From contig JAAVTG010000519.1 of assembly GCA_011947345.1 (NCBI GenBank), positions 868,001 through 932,000 on the forward strand: DNA of 64,000 nucleotides. Direction: 5' to 3'. Within the stretch, counting starts at the first letter, position 1; the number at the start of each line of letters is the position of its first letter. The notes below the pieces were generated by a model. It had not been told where the DNA came from and ran no database searches. It was given only the letters and a program-made list of their open reading frames with translations. The DNA is from Phytophthora quininea. Lineage: Eukaryota; Oomycota; Peronosporomycetes; Peronosporales; Peronosporaceae. Both the position numbers and the translations under genes were made by a program. This document shows, in pieces, positions 22,604 to 32,801 of this stretch.

Positions 22604-25600
22604 ATGATCGGCCGAAAGGCCCGCAAACGTACGTCGATTGACTGGTTTTTAACGGTTGCTGCATGCCTCCGTCTTGAACGAATTGGTTTTCAATATTTAC
22701 CGTCGTGTTTACACTCTTCGATTGCACTGCTTGTTGTAGGCGTGGTATACGTGGATGGCATCCCCATCGAGTCCAACTTGCTGAATGCGGGCGAGTCCGG
22801 CCTAAAGGGAGGAAGCAAGAACGATCCGACGGCATTGGCGGCGCTGGACCCGCGTGCTGTGCGTAAACCCTTTCAAATACCTGCTATCTTATTCTACTGA
22901 TGTTGATATTGTAGTTGTTTGACAAATACGACGTCGACGGGTCTGGAGATATTGACTTTGACGAGTTCAAAGTGCTGTTGAAGGACCTGGCGGTGAACTT
23001 GACAGAGCCCAAAGCTCGTGCGTACTTCAAAAAGTGTGACCGGCGACGACGCGGCGGCATCTCGTACGAGGAATTTCGGGTAGCGCTATATGCGTGTGAC
23101 CCCAAGAATCCGAACCGGACAGGAGGCTTCGCACCAGGGCAGGCGTTAGGACCGAAGGATTTGTTCGAAATGTTCGACAAGGATGAGGAAGGCGCGATCG
23201 ATCGAGGGACGTTCATGGAGCTGCTCGAGTTTATTGGCAAAGAGATGCCGCTGGACAAGATGGAAGAGCTGTTCGCGAGCTACGAAGATGTGCGTGAGCC
23301 TGATTGTGGGGGTGAAGAGACTGCTAAGTTCATGCTTTTGTGTGCATATAGCCCGAGCAGGAGATGATGCCTTACATCCAGTTCAAAAGGCGTGGCTGAC
23401 CATTGTAGATGTACAAGCCGAGCTTCGACTGCGAGGCGAGAGATTCAACAAGTTCCTGCCGCCTGCGATGCTGGCAAAGAAACTAGCGATGGTTGTGAGT
23501 CTGGAGGAGAAGCAGGAAGCTCGAACGTTGCTGGAGGCCGACCACATTTTGAGTGATGAACTTGTTGAGACGCAGCGACGAGAAATAGTCAAAGAAGCAC
23601 ACATTCTTGCACGTGTTGCCTTGGCAGAAGCTCTGGATGCTGCAGGGCAGGTATACGTCTTCGGAAAGGGGGCAAACCAACGATTTGATAATGAGCCAAG
23701 GGAGCCAGATTTCGTCGAGTTCATGGAATATGGCATCGTGAAAGAGCTTTGGCACGAGCGAGTTTGTCCGCGAGCCAAACATTTTATTTCGTCCAAAGAC
23801 AATAAGCAGGTTTCAAACGGCAAGACGAAAAGGAAGTCCGCTACTTCTACTGATAGCATCCGGCCTTCACCTTCCAGGACCAAGATTGACACATCGGAAC
23901 GAGCATTCGCAGATCGTCAGGTTTCAAAAGCAACAGCGTTTCTGTGGGGCAAACGGGTACGCCAAGTGGCTTGCGGTGCTGCAGTCGCGTACGCGCTTAC
24001 TGATGCTGGTGAAGTGTTTTGCTGGGGAGGCAACAAGCGTCGCTGGCAATATTTCTACGACGAATCAACAGCGGAAAGCCATTTGACTCCTTCTACGCCG
24101 CATTCCACCGGAGACGGTGTGGCTGATCCGAATGCCCCAGCGTTACCTTTAAGTCAAAGTCATCACCACGAACCGTCGACAATTCATCGGCCACTTACCT
24201 CTCGGAGCGAGATGTTGAAGCTCTTTGCTCTTCCGTCTCAAATAGCAGAGAGCCACGAGTTAAACGACAAGCTTGCACTCCGCCAGAAATATGCAAATGT
24301 CTTTGAAAAGCCAGTACCATTAGCCCTTACGGATGAAGATAAGGCAAGAAGATTGCGGCTTGTGGGGCAATACTATGGACTGCTTGACCCAGTAAGACCG
24401 ACAACTTCTTCACAAAGACCATCGACTTCACAAAAACCTGCTTCACTCGAGGAGCTCATGGAGACGGTGGAACCTGAATTACACGTGGATGATTTGTCTC
24501 TATCTCTCCACATTCGTGGGGTGGAGGTGAAAAAGCCGACGCGCATGGCGCTGCTTGAAGCTGTAGGAGAATGCTTCGAACTGGAGTTGGAGTGCATTGG
24601 TTCCAAATTCCACGATCATTTCAAACTGCAAGATCAAATCGCTCGACGATACCGCAAAGAGCGGCGCGATAGAGCACTAGCGAGTCTCATAGTGAAATCT
24701 ATGGCACTTTGGTTTGAACTTAGTCAACTTCGCCAGAAAATGGCAGCTGCAGAACATGAACGAGTCAAGAACGGCGAGGTGGAATACGACAATATGAAGC
24801 GCAAAGTCACTACCGCCACACAAAAACTAAAACGTCGTGCACGAGAAGGTCATAGTGCAATCGTCGTTGCCGGAAGCAACAACAATGATGCCCCTGAAGC
24901 TGAAGAGACGAAATCACTGCTCTATATCAACGGGTTAACCTCGCGCGGACCAGAAATCAATTTCTTCAATGGGTCCCAAGCTTTAGAGAGTATTTCCGTG
25001 GGGTCTCGACATGCGCTGGCAATCCACTCGTCAGGGAAATTGTACACGTGGGGCGTTGGGTCTTACGGACGCCTGGGTGGTGCTCAATCAACTGCTGATA
25101 TTGGTGATAATAAAGAGAGCGGGTTTCCAGTCGATTCGTGGCACCGCGACGTGTACTCTGCGCAAGTCATTCCTGCTGTCCGCCATGTTCGCTTCCGAGC
25201 AATTGCGTGTGGATTTGGCCACAGTCTCGCGCTTTCAACCGAGGGAGCGGTATACGCGTGGGGTCTGCAACGCACGGTAAGCTCGGCATTGGCGCAGTGA
25301 AAGCCCAGGAGAGCTTCACCCTCGCACCGATTGTGTTATCCTCGTTGATCAGTTCAGGAATTCGTGTGCGGAAGATTGCTTGCGGACCGTCACACTCAGC
25401 GCTGTTAACTACGGATGGCGTGCTGTTTGTCTGGGGATGTGGCGATGGCGGCAGACTCGGACTCGGAGATGGTCGAGACGTCGGCGAAGACCGAGTGCCT
25501 CGCAATGGAGGCCAACTACGAGTGATACCGACGCCGATTCGAGTTGTTGAGCCATTCGGGCATGAGAAATTGATCGAAGTTGGCTGCGGGGCTTCCCACA

Positions 25601-27327
25601 CGGTTGTAGTGAGTGCTGTACGAACAGATAGCGGCGGCAAGCCATCGAGTGGTGGGAATGCGTACGTTGCTGGGAGCAGCCATGCACTAGGCAAGTTCAC
25701 ACCACAGTTTACACGTGTGGAATTCGAGGATGCGACTACGATCGTAAAAGCAAGTTGCGGATCTGCACATACGGCTCTTGTGACAACAGAAGGAGAGCTT
25801 CACACGTGGGGAAAGAATGTAAATGGCTCTACTGGCCACCCTGCGAATATCCTTGTTATCGAGCGACCTACTCGGGTGGGGTGCATGTTTGAACGACCTC
25901 GAAATTTATGTCTCGACGACGCTGCTACGGCCACTCAAAGCAGTCAAAATGCTAGTTGTATCGCCGAGCATGCGTTAAGTGGCGGCCATGCAGCTCGTGA
26001 ACTTCAGAGGAGACGGCAGACTCGACGTGGAAGCGGAATAGAACGCCCGAAACCGAGCAGTGCTTCAAATTTCGCACAAACACAGCAGGAGTTGTGTCCA
26101 TTTTGGCAAGTATCGCTGGCTGAACGTTGTCGTATCGCTCAAGTTCGCGTCATAGTGATGTTTCCCAGTTTTGGAGAGACTGATGCAACGTCACGGTCAA
26201 CGACGGTGAGGCCGCATTCTGCTGCTGCTACTGGGACGAAGTATGTCGTTCTGGTATCAGAGGAAGCATTTGACCTAGAGCTTCGTGGGAAACAAGCACT
26301 AGCAAAGGCAAGAGCGCATAGTACACATACATCTCTAAGTGGAACGAGCCAGAGTGAGCTCACGTGGGCTGCACCAGCAGACACTTTCGGAAGGTTTGTT
26401 CGAGTGCAGCTTGAAAGCAGTAGCGGCGTTACGATACTCAGTCTCCAGCGTGTAGAGGTGTTAGGCTCTTCCAGTGAGGCTTATGTGGGTCCTCGTGTGA
26501 GCGATGTGGTATGTGCCGAAGCAATGACCGTTGCGATTTGTTTTCCGTCGAGTCGACGAGATGAACTGCGAGAAAAGTATCAGCGAGCGGTGAGAGCAGA
26601 CCGAGCTAGTGTTGGAGTGTTATCTCAGCTAGAAACTTTTCATCCTTTCGTGCGCGAAGAAGAGGAGGAAGTTCGCGCTGAAGATGTTTTATACTCGAGA
26701 GCTTTCACTGCCAAAAGCGGCATCGAAAAGAGAGAGTTGGCGACGGCGATTGCAGCGTTAGAGGCGAAGAAGAGAGCCGCGACCTGTGTTCTGTGCCGAC
26801 CTCATTTACAGTGTGTAGTTTGTGAGATTGAACATCAAATTCAAGCGACGAAACTCAAATTGGCGTCGTCCAAGTCTCCGCTCGCAGGTCCTCAACCACA
26901 CCTCCACCTTCAAAAGGACACGAAACATGGTCGAGTCAAGCAAGCTAATACGTCTGCTACTGCTATCGAAGTGCCAAAGCGACCAGAACCACCGCTGAGA
27001 CTTGAGGCTTTGTGCATGGAATTTCTATCGATGGATATGAGGACGAAGGAAGAGGTAGAAGAGGCGCAAAAACGCATCGATCTGGAGCTGATGGACCCCG
27101 AGGCACTTGCTCGAGCTAAGCAAGAAGAGGAGACGAAAGCGCAACAAGCCGCAGGACAAGTAACTGCAGGACCGACTGTTTACAGAAGACACTTGGAGTC
27201 CCAAGCTCCTATTGAAGTTGTTGGGATTGCTCTCTCAAAAGCCAAAGAGTATCCCAATCTCACATTCTTGACTGTACACAAAACACGTCTTCTAGCCAAC
27301 GATCCAAGAAGTCGGTTCCTGGATTAG
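22604..27327 (+). CDS. EF-hand plus RCC1-repeat protein, four exons
   Basis: Large (about 1,480 residues) protein combining calcium-binding EF-hands with a beta-propeller. Start at 22604 (MIGRKARKR) is uncertain; an in-frame stop lies upstream. Introns fit at 22629-22739, 22859-22914 and 23290-23351. EF-hands: FDKYDVDGSGDIDFDEF and FDKDEEGAIDRGTFMELL. RCC1 blades: QVYVFGKGAN, EVFCWGGNKRR, KLYTWGVGSYGRLGG, VLFVWGCGDGGRLGLGD, ELHTWGKNVNG. Further on a beta-rich segment (RFVRVQLESSSGVTILSLQR) resembles galactose-binding folds, then a coiled tail with CVLCRPHLQCVVC. Frame breaks at the AAAA run 23385-23388 and the GGGG run 25260-25263 each fall inside conserved blocks, so look like undercalls. 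Role unknown; RCC1 folds often act on small GTPases or chromatin. Confidence 0.85.
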
Positions 27328-27346
27328 CTCCTAAGACTTGCCAACG

Positions 27347-29142
27347 ATGAGCGACCTGAAGCGGCAACGGCTGCTTCGACTGGAGGCTCCAGCCTCACTA
27401 CCGTCGCTTGACTCTGATGGTCCTGCGGATGTACCTGTCCTGGCCAGCGTCCAAGCGGTTTGTCGGAATGGTCCGGACGTGATGCGTTTGCCCCATGTAG
27501 TAGCCAAACTCAATGACTTTCTCGACAGATCGTCCGGGTGGACTTTTGCCGAGGCCTGTGGAGCGAATTTCTTGTACTTAGCTCGTCGCTTAATGGCGAA
27601 GGATGCTGCAGAGCCACTGGATTCCACCAAGCGAGACCCAAACTACCGACAGTGGCAGTTTTCACGAGGGATCCTCAAAGCCGTCGAGTTTAAGAACTTT
27701 GAGATGGTCAAACTTCTGTGCACAAACTTCACCGGGTGCTACTTACCGAAGAAGGTCGTGGAAAACGCTGCGAGCTTGGGATGGTTGGAGATGTTGCAGT
27801 GGCTGGTGGCCCATCGACGCGATGTGAGATCTAGCGACGACGCGATCGAAGCTGCGATCAAAGAAAACCATTTCGAGCTAGCCAAGTGGCTAAAAGATCG
27901 AGTCGCGGTAACTCCGGTCTGGGCGATGGATACCTGGGCATTTTATGCGGCGTGGCATGGCAATCTGACCATGCTGCAATGGGTCTGCAATTTATCCAAA
28001 GGAATCAATCCCTGGAGAGCGATTAGTCAAGCAGTAGACAAAGGACATTTGGAAGTGGTCAAGTGGCTCATTCAGTGGTGCGACGACCCGTTTAAGCACT
28101 GCACGGTGTATCTCGACGGCGCTATCGAAGCGGGGCATGTCGAGACGATCGAGTGGATGCTTGATCATTATCCAACAAAGTGCCGACTCATGGGGGCGAA
28201 GACCATGCCGCGTACAACGGCCGTCTCGATATTATCCGCTTGTTGTGCACCAACCAGGTCGATGGCTGGCAGCACATTGCTATTGGCAGTGCAGCAGCAA
28301 CCAACCACCTCGATATTGTCAAGTGGCTGCACCTTCACGACACGAAGCCCACTCTTGCAGATCCAATCAATTCTGCAGCGATGAACGGCCACTTGGAAAT
28401 GGTCAAATGGTTGCATGACAACACTACTGGTGGTTGCACTACGTTGGCGATGGACAGAGCTGCGGAGAAGAATCATTAAATATCTCCATTTCAATCGTCA
28501 TGAAGGTTGTACGACGTATGCTATGGACAACGCAGTGGTTAACAACCATTTCGAAGTGGTCAAGTGGCTCCACGAACACAGAAGTGAGGGTGTACATCCC
28601 GTGCGATGGACATTGCTGCTCGGAACGGGGAGCTCGCTATGGTCAAGTGGCTTCATGCGAATCGAACTGAAGGGTGTACGAGCGACGCAATGGATGGCGC
28701 TGCTGAAAATGGACATTTGGAAGTTGTGCAATGGTTGCATTCGAACCGAAACGAGGGCTGTACGACCGATGCGATGGACGTAGCTGCTGTCAACGATCAT
28801 AGAGAAATGATGGAATGGCTAGTCGAGAACAGGACAGAGGGATGTACGACTGTAGCGATGGATAATGCTGCGAAAGAAGGTCATATGGAAATGGTCCGCT
28901 GGCTGCACGAGTTTGGTCACGAAGGATGCACCAGCAAAGCCACAAACGATGCGGTGCTCAACGGCCACTTTGACGTCGCGTGGTTCCTTCACCAAAAACG
29001 TGGAGACGAATGCCACCTCTTTGAACCGTTGACGGAATCAAAGCGACGCTGGGAGCTGGTGGACTGGCTGATGATGAACCACCGCGAGGAATTCGAGTCG
29101 ACGTTGGGAAATATGTTTTTCGTCAGAACGACGCTGACATTT
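27347..29142 (+). CDS. Ankyrin-like family gene 3
   Basis: ATG at 27347, only 20 bp after the stop of the RCC1 gene. N-terminal module: SLPSLDS, then MRLPHVVAKLNDFLD, then EACGANFLYLARRLMAKD. Middle: YRQWQFSRGILKAVEFKNFE. Then 28-residue repeats, for example LAMVKWLHANRTEGCTSDAM and LEVVQWLHSNRNEGCTTDAM, and a C-terminal region RRWELVDWLMMNHREEF. Frame breaks at the GGGGG run 28192-28196, near 28479 and near 28590; the last frame would end at TAA about 29142 if the T run near 29118 is one base short, otherwise it runs on to 29616 in unlikely sequence. Probably a real gene. Confidence 0.8.
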
Positions 29143-29302
29143 AAGCCAGTAGCAAGCCCAACCACGCTGTCTCTGTGTACAATATTTTGTTTTAAAGAGA
29201 TAATGGTGATTGTATTCAACCCTGTGGTGAGGGAGCACCAACACTACTACCACGTTGCTTGTGAGGGAGAACTCCAGTTTGCTCTATGCCCAGACATTCT
29301 CT

Positions 29303-29714
29303 CTAGTAACTCGCGTACGCGTGGACAATCCGTGAGTACATCGGGTTGTCGTCCATCTTCAGTGCATCATGGACACGTCTCGGCATATAGTTGGCTTTCC
29401 ACAGTTTGTACATGTAGAATCTCTTTCGCGGTCATTAGGCAAGTTCATCAGGCGATTGATAGCATTTTTCAGGTTACGTTCTTCGGCATCGACGTTGTAC
29501 GCGTCTTCTTGGACTTCTTGTGGCTTCGCAGGAAGCGCTTGACGGTGTCTTCGTTCTGGACAGTGTTGATAGAATCAACGCCACGGCGTCGGTGGTCGTG
29601 GAGAGAGCGTTGCTGATTAGGAGTGGATAGGAGGTCCATGACTGAAACTGGGTTAGCTTTGCTCTTGGTGGCTGCAAGGAAATTGAGGACTGTGAACAGA
29701 ACGTTGGGGGAAAC
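29303..29714 (-). pseudogene. RXLR-EER effector relic
   Basis: Minus strand, three frames. First part: hydrophobic leader VLFTVLNFLAAT and then VKRFLRSHK, a proper RXLR tetrad. The next frame carries DAEERNLKNAINRLMN, an EER motif at normal distance. The last frame carries KLWKANYMPRRVHDALKMDD, like the W-motif region of these effectors, ending at TAG 29303-29305. No ATG precedes the leader (the expected place reads GTT). The missing start suggests genuine loss, though the frame changes may be base-calling errors. Confidence 0.6.
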
Positions 29715-29961
29715 CTGTGGTAAAGTGGAAACTTAGCGTGTTCACTCCACTCTGGTAACCTCCAAGACGGAGATGACGATTTGCCATAAGCCAGCACTAA
29801 GTAAATTTGAGATAACTGCTGCTTCGCGTTCAAAACGCTATACTCCCAGGAACACTCTCGGATGGGGTCGACCCCAATAAGTTGTTTGCAAATTTTGTGA
29901 TGGTTGATATTTTTTCAGCTTCACTCAGGAATTGATCTACCGACATTCGCACATGTAGCTT

Positions 29962-30282
29962 TTACTTGCCAGGGTTCTTGAATAGGAAATACTGGTCAGC
30001 CAGCGTCTTGTAGTGCTTGCCCTTTTCCTCGAGGATTGACTTGATTGCCTCCAAATTATACCCTTCCGTGGACCACAGGCCGAATTTCGTGTTCTTGTAT
30101 GCTTCCTTCGTCAGCATCATTTCCAGTCGCTTGATGGCGAAATGGTCCTTCCCGTCGGGAATACCTCGCTCTTCTTCGTCGACAAACGTCCGCAGAGAGC
30201 GGTGGGTGGGGTGGACAGGAGCAGCTTCACTGCTTGCGAGGAGGGCGACCGCAGCAGCAAAGAAGATGAACCCAAAACGCAT
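29962..30282 (-). CDS. RXLR-EER secreted effector, intact
   Basis: 106 residues. Signal peptide MRFGFIFFAAAVALLASSEA; then HRSLRTFVDEEERG, an RXLR tetrad (RSLR) followed after a few residues by the EER motif, which together direct oomycete effectors into host cells. The C-terminal effector region is short (AIKRLEMMLTKEAYKNTKFG ... HYKTLADQYFLF). I chose the ATG at 30282 because it starts the signal peptide; the upstream ATG at 30390 adds 36 non-leader residues. A promoter-like Inr-FPR block lies about 50 bases upstream. Host target unknown. A relative survives as a fragment at 36330-36462. Confidence 0.88.
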   Translation of the reverse strand: MRFGFIFFAAAVALLASSEAAPVHPTHRSLRTFVDEEERGIPDGKDHFAIKRLEMMLTKEAYKNTKFGLWSTEGYNLEAIKSILEEKGKHYKTLADQYFLFKNPGK

Positions 30283-30330
30283 GATCGACGTAGGTGGTAA
30301 AGGCCTGAAAGGCTGGACGCTTGGACGCAA

Positions 30331-30356
30331 GGAAGCAAATTCCGAAGTGAGAATGC
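30331..30356 (-). promoter_or_regulatory. Inr-FPR type oomycete core promoter
   Basis: Complement reads TCTCACTTCGGAATTTGCTTCC, fitting the oomycete initiator plus flanking promoter region, about 50 bases upstream of the effector ATG at 30282. It supports transcription of that gene. Confidence 0.6.
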
Positions 30357-30567
30357 TCAAACTCGACTGCACAAAGCTTGCGGACAGCAATGCAGGACAC
30401 TAATCATGCCGATCCGAAGATCATCACACATACACTTGGGTCATTGAGAGTTTGCAAGCTCTGTGCAGCCATGCAAAATTTGTGGCTTGCATTGCCGTTA
30501 GTCGCTCTGTAAATCTTCACTCAGCTCCAGCTGCTCGCGGATACTGTAGTTGTGAGCAAATTGAGAA

Positions 30568-30996
30568 TTAAAAATTGTTAGGAAAATCTTCCGTTGAATT
30601 ATCCCTTAGATGACTGCGAGGTTGAGTCGTAACAAACCTGAAGTAATCGATCGTGCGCTCAGTCGAGAGATGAAAAACAGTCGCCACTGGGTAGTAAATC
30701 GCAAGATCGTGACGACTACAAAGGAAATGGCAGCAAATTGTGTTAATGCGCACGAGAGGAAATGGTCTCCAATCACCGGGATCGGAGTCGCCCGACACAG
30801 TTCCATCTGCGGATACATTACCAAGTGATGCGGTCCAACAAACCCAATAATCAATGTCATGTGATGACCAAGAGTACTCCAGAGCGTCATACATACCAAG
30901 TGACTGGTACCGCTTTAATCCTGTCCAGACCCGAAAGAGGCGGTGTTCAGGGTTGAGGAAAGCCTCACCGTACAACAAATGTGGACCAACTTTCAA
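30568..30996 (-). CDS. Open frame of unknown nature
   Basis: 142 residues starting MKVGPHLLYGEAFLNPEHRL, Trp/Tyr-rich in the first half (DALEYSWSSHDIDYWVCW). No signal peptide, repeat or recognisable domain. It may be a chance frame or a gene fragment; overlapping frames on the same strand are of similar quality. Confidence 0.2.
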   Translation of the reverse strand: MKVGPHLLYGEAFLNPEHRLFRVWTGLKRYQSLGMYDALEYSWSSHDIDYWVCWTASLGNVSADGTVSGDSDPGDWRPFPLVRINTICCHFLCSRHDLAIYYPVATVFHLSTERTIDYFRFVTTQPRSHLRDNSTEDFPNNF

Positions 30997-31391
30997 ATAG
31001 CCACTTGATCTCTTTTCTAACCATGTTATTTGCCGTCGATAATCTCAGTCAGCATCGGAGAACCAATTTCACTAATTCCATGTTGTAGACCCCCTTCCAA
31101 GCTAAATCTGTGCTAGTTGGCACACCACCAAGCCAATTTCATCGTCTAGACATCTCGGCAGCAATTCATTCTTGTCCACAACAACACAAAAAAGGAGCTT
31201 GATATCCGCAAGTCATTTCCAGCAATAGTTGAGCCTTTGTCAGGCCGGTTGGTACTATAGCAAGTTCACGTCTGTTGTTGAACTGATGCGAGTGGTTGAA
31301 GCTGACGGATCGTGCGGTGGAGATTTGCCCCCCCTGATTTAGGCGGCTCGTACGTCATTCACGGATTCGCCGTCTTCCCGCCACGGCAAAC

Positions 31392-32685
31392 ATGAACGAC
31401 CTCAAGTATATGGACGCTTTCAACCACGACGCGGCCCAGCGTAAAGCAGACTTTCGCTCCAAAGTCGCCAGTCTGTACGAAAACCACATCCGTCAGCGTT
31501 CATTGAAAGTCTCACATAACGTTGTGCCAGTCGGAGTTTGCTGCAGGAGTTGGGGCACGACGCCTTGGTCTTGAGTCTCTCGGCCAACTTCGCGTGGGTC
31601 ACGAGTGGTGCTCGCAGCTACGTCTTCATGGCCACGGAAGGTTCGTCATCATGCCCGTTAAAATGCCATGTCGAGACTTACTTATGGTCTCTGCAGGTGG
31701 TGTAGGGTCCATCTACGTGGACGCCACTCGGGTGGCGGTGCTGACGAACGAGATCGAAGGTCACCGTCTGGTGAATGAAGAAATGCGCGGCTTGGAAGAC
31801 GAAGTCACTGTGGTTCAAGATCCGTGGCACGCTCAACGCAGTCACGTTGAAATGGCCAAAGAGTTGGCAAAGAGCGACAAGGTGGCGGTGGACACCGTCG
31901 ATGGCGAACTGGCTGGTCGTCTGGCGGTGATGCGATCGACATTGACGCAGTACGAGATGGACATCTTCCGTAGCCTGGGTAAAGACTGCGGAGAAATCAT
32001 CGGTGAAGTAGCGCGAGGTGTGCGCCCAAGCATGTCGGAATGGGAGATCGCGAGCCAATTGTCTGCCAAAATGTGGGAGCGCGGCATCACGCCGGTGGTC
32101 ATGTTGGTGGCAGCGGACGAGCGTGTCGACAACATCCGCCACCCTCTCCCCACCAAGAAACGTGTCAAGAACAAGGTGATGCTTGTCATCTGCGGCCAAC
32201 GGGCAGGATTGATCCTCTCCACGACTCGGCTCGTGTACATCACTACGACGCCAAACGCCACGATTCCAGCGGATCTCTTGCGTCGTCATGAAGCCGCGAC
32301 GTACGTCGATGCCGTGCTGATTGCAAGCTCGTGCAAAGCAGGAGTCAAGGCTGGTGATATGCTCAAACTCGCTCAAGACGCCTACGCCGAAAAAGGTTTC
32401 GATGGCGAATGGAAATTCCACCACCAAGGTGGCTGTGCAGCCTACAAGAGCCGGGAATGGGTGGCCAACCCATCCGTAGACCGCGTGACGGGGCTCGACC
32501 AAGCGTACGCTTGGAACCCGTCGGTGGCCGGCACGAAATCCGAAGACACAGTGCTCTGCTACGCCAACGCGGAAGGCAAACCCGTCGTGGAAGTCATCAG
32601 CTCTTCGCCCAATTGGCCTGTGGTGGAGCACACCATTGGAGACATTACGATCTCCCGGCCGCAGATCCTGCACTTGCAATTTTGA
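31392..32685 (+). CDS. M24 (creatinase/prolidase-like) family protein of bacterial type, metal ligands absent
   Basis: Start MNDLKYMDAFNHDAAQRKAD. The N-terminal domain includes QELGHDALVLSLSANFAWVT in a neighbouring frame, so at least one intron or break lies between about 31490 and 31680; one intron fits well (donor GTTCGT near 31640, acceptor CTGCAG near 31697, joining ...MATEG to GVGSIYVDATRVAV). The catalytic-type domain reads SEWEIASQLSAKMWERG, DERVDNIRHPLPTKK, VMLVICGQRAGLILSTTRLV, HHQGGCAAYKSREW, WNPSVAGTKSEDTV. Where true M24 peptidases have two Asp ligands, this has Cys and Ser/Thr, as in a bacterial subgroup of M24-like proteins. Probably not a classical metallopeptidase. The bacterial look suggests old lateral transfer. 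Confidence 0.78.
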
Positions 32686-32801
32686 GCTTGTCGTTCGCCT
32701 GGCTGGAGGCACAAAGTAACATCCATTAACACGATCGTCCACACACTCGGCATCCTCAGTTACCGATAAATACGGCTTGATAACCACCTCACTCACTGTT
32801 C

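Noticed and set aside
29142..29616. C-terminal extension of ankyrin gene 3 to 29616
   Set aside because: After the conserved tail the sequence becomes unlike protein and overlaps the antisense RXLR relic; a one-base shift at a T run gives a natural stop at about 29142.
31678..32796. 372-residue minus-strand frame opposite the M24-like gene
   Set aside because: His/Arg/Val-rich shadow of a well-supported plus-strand gene.
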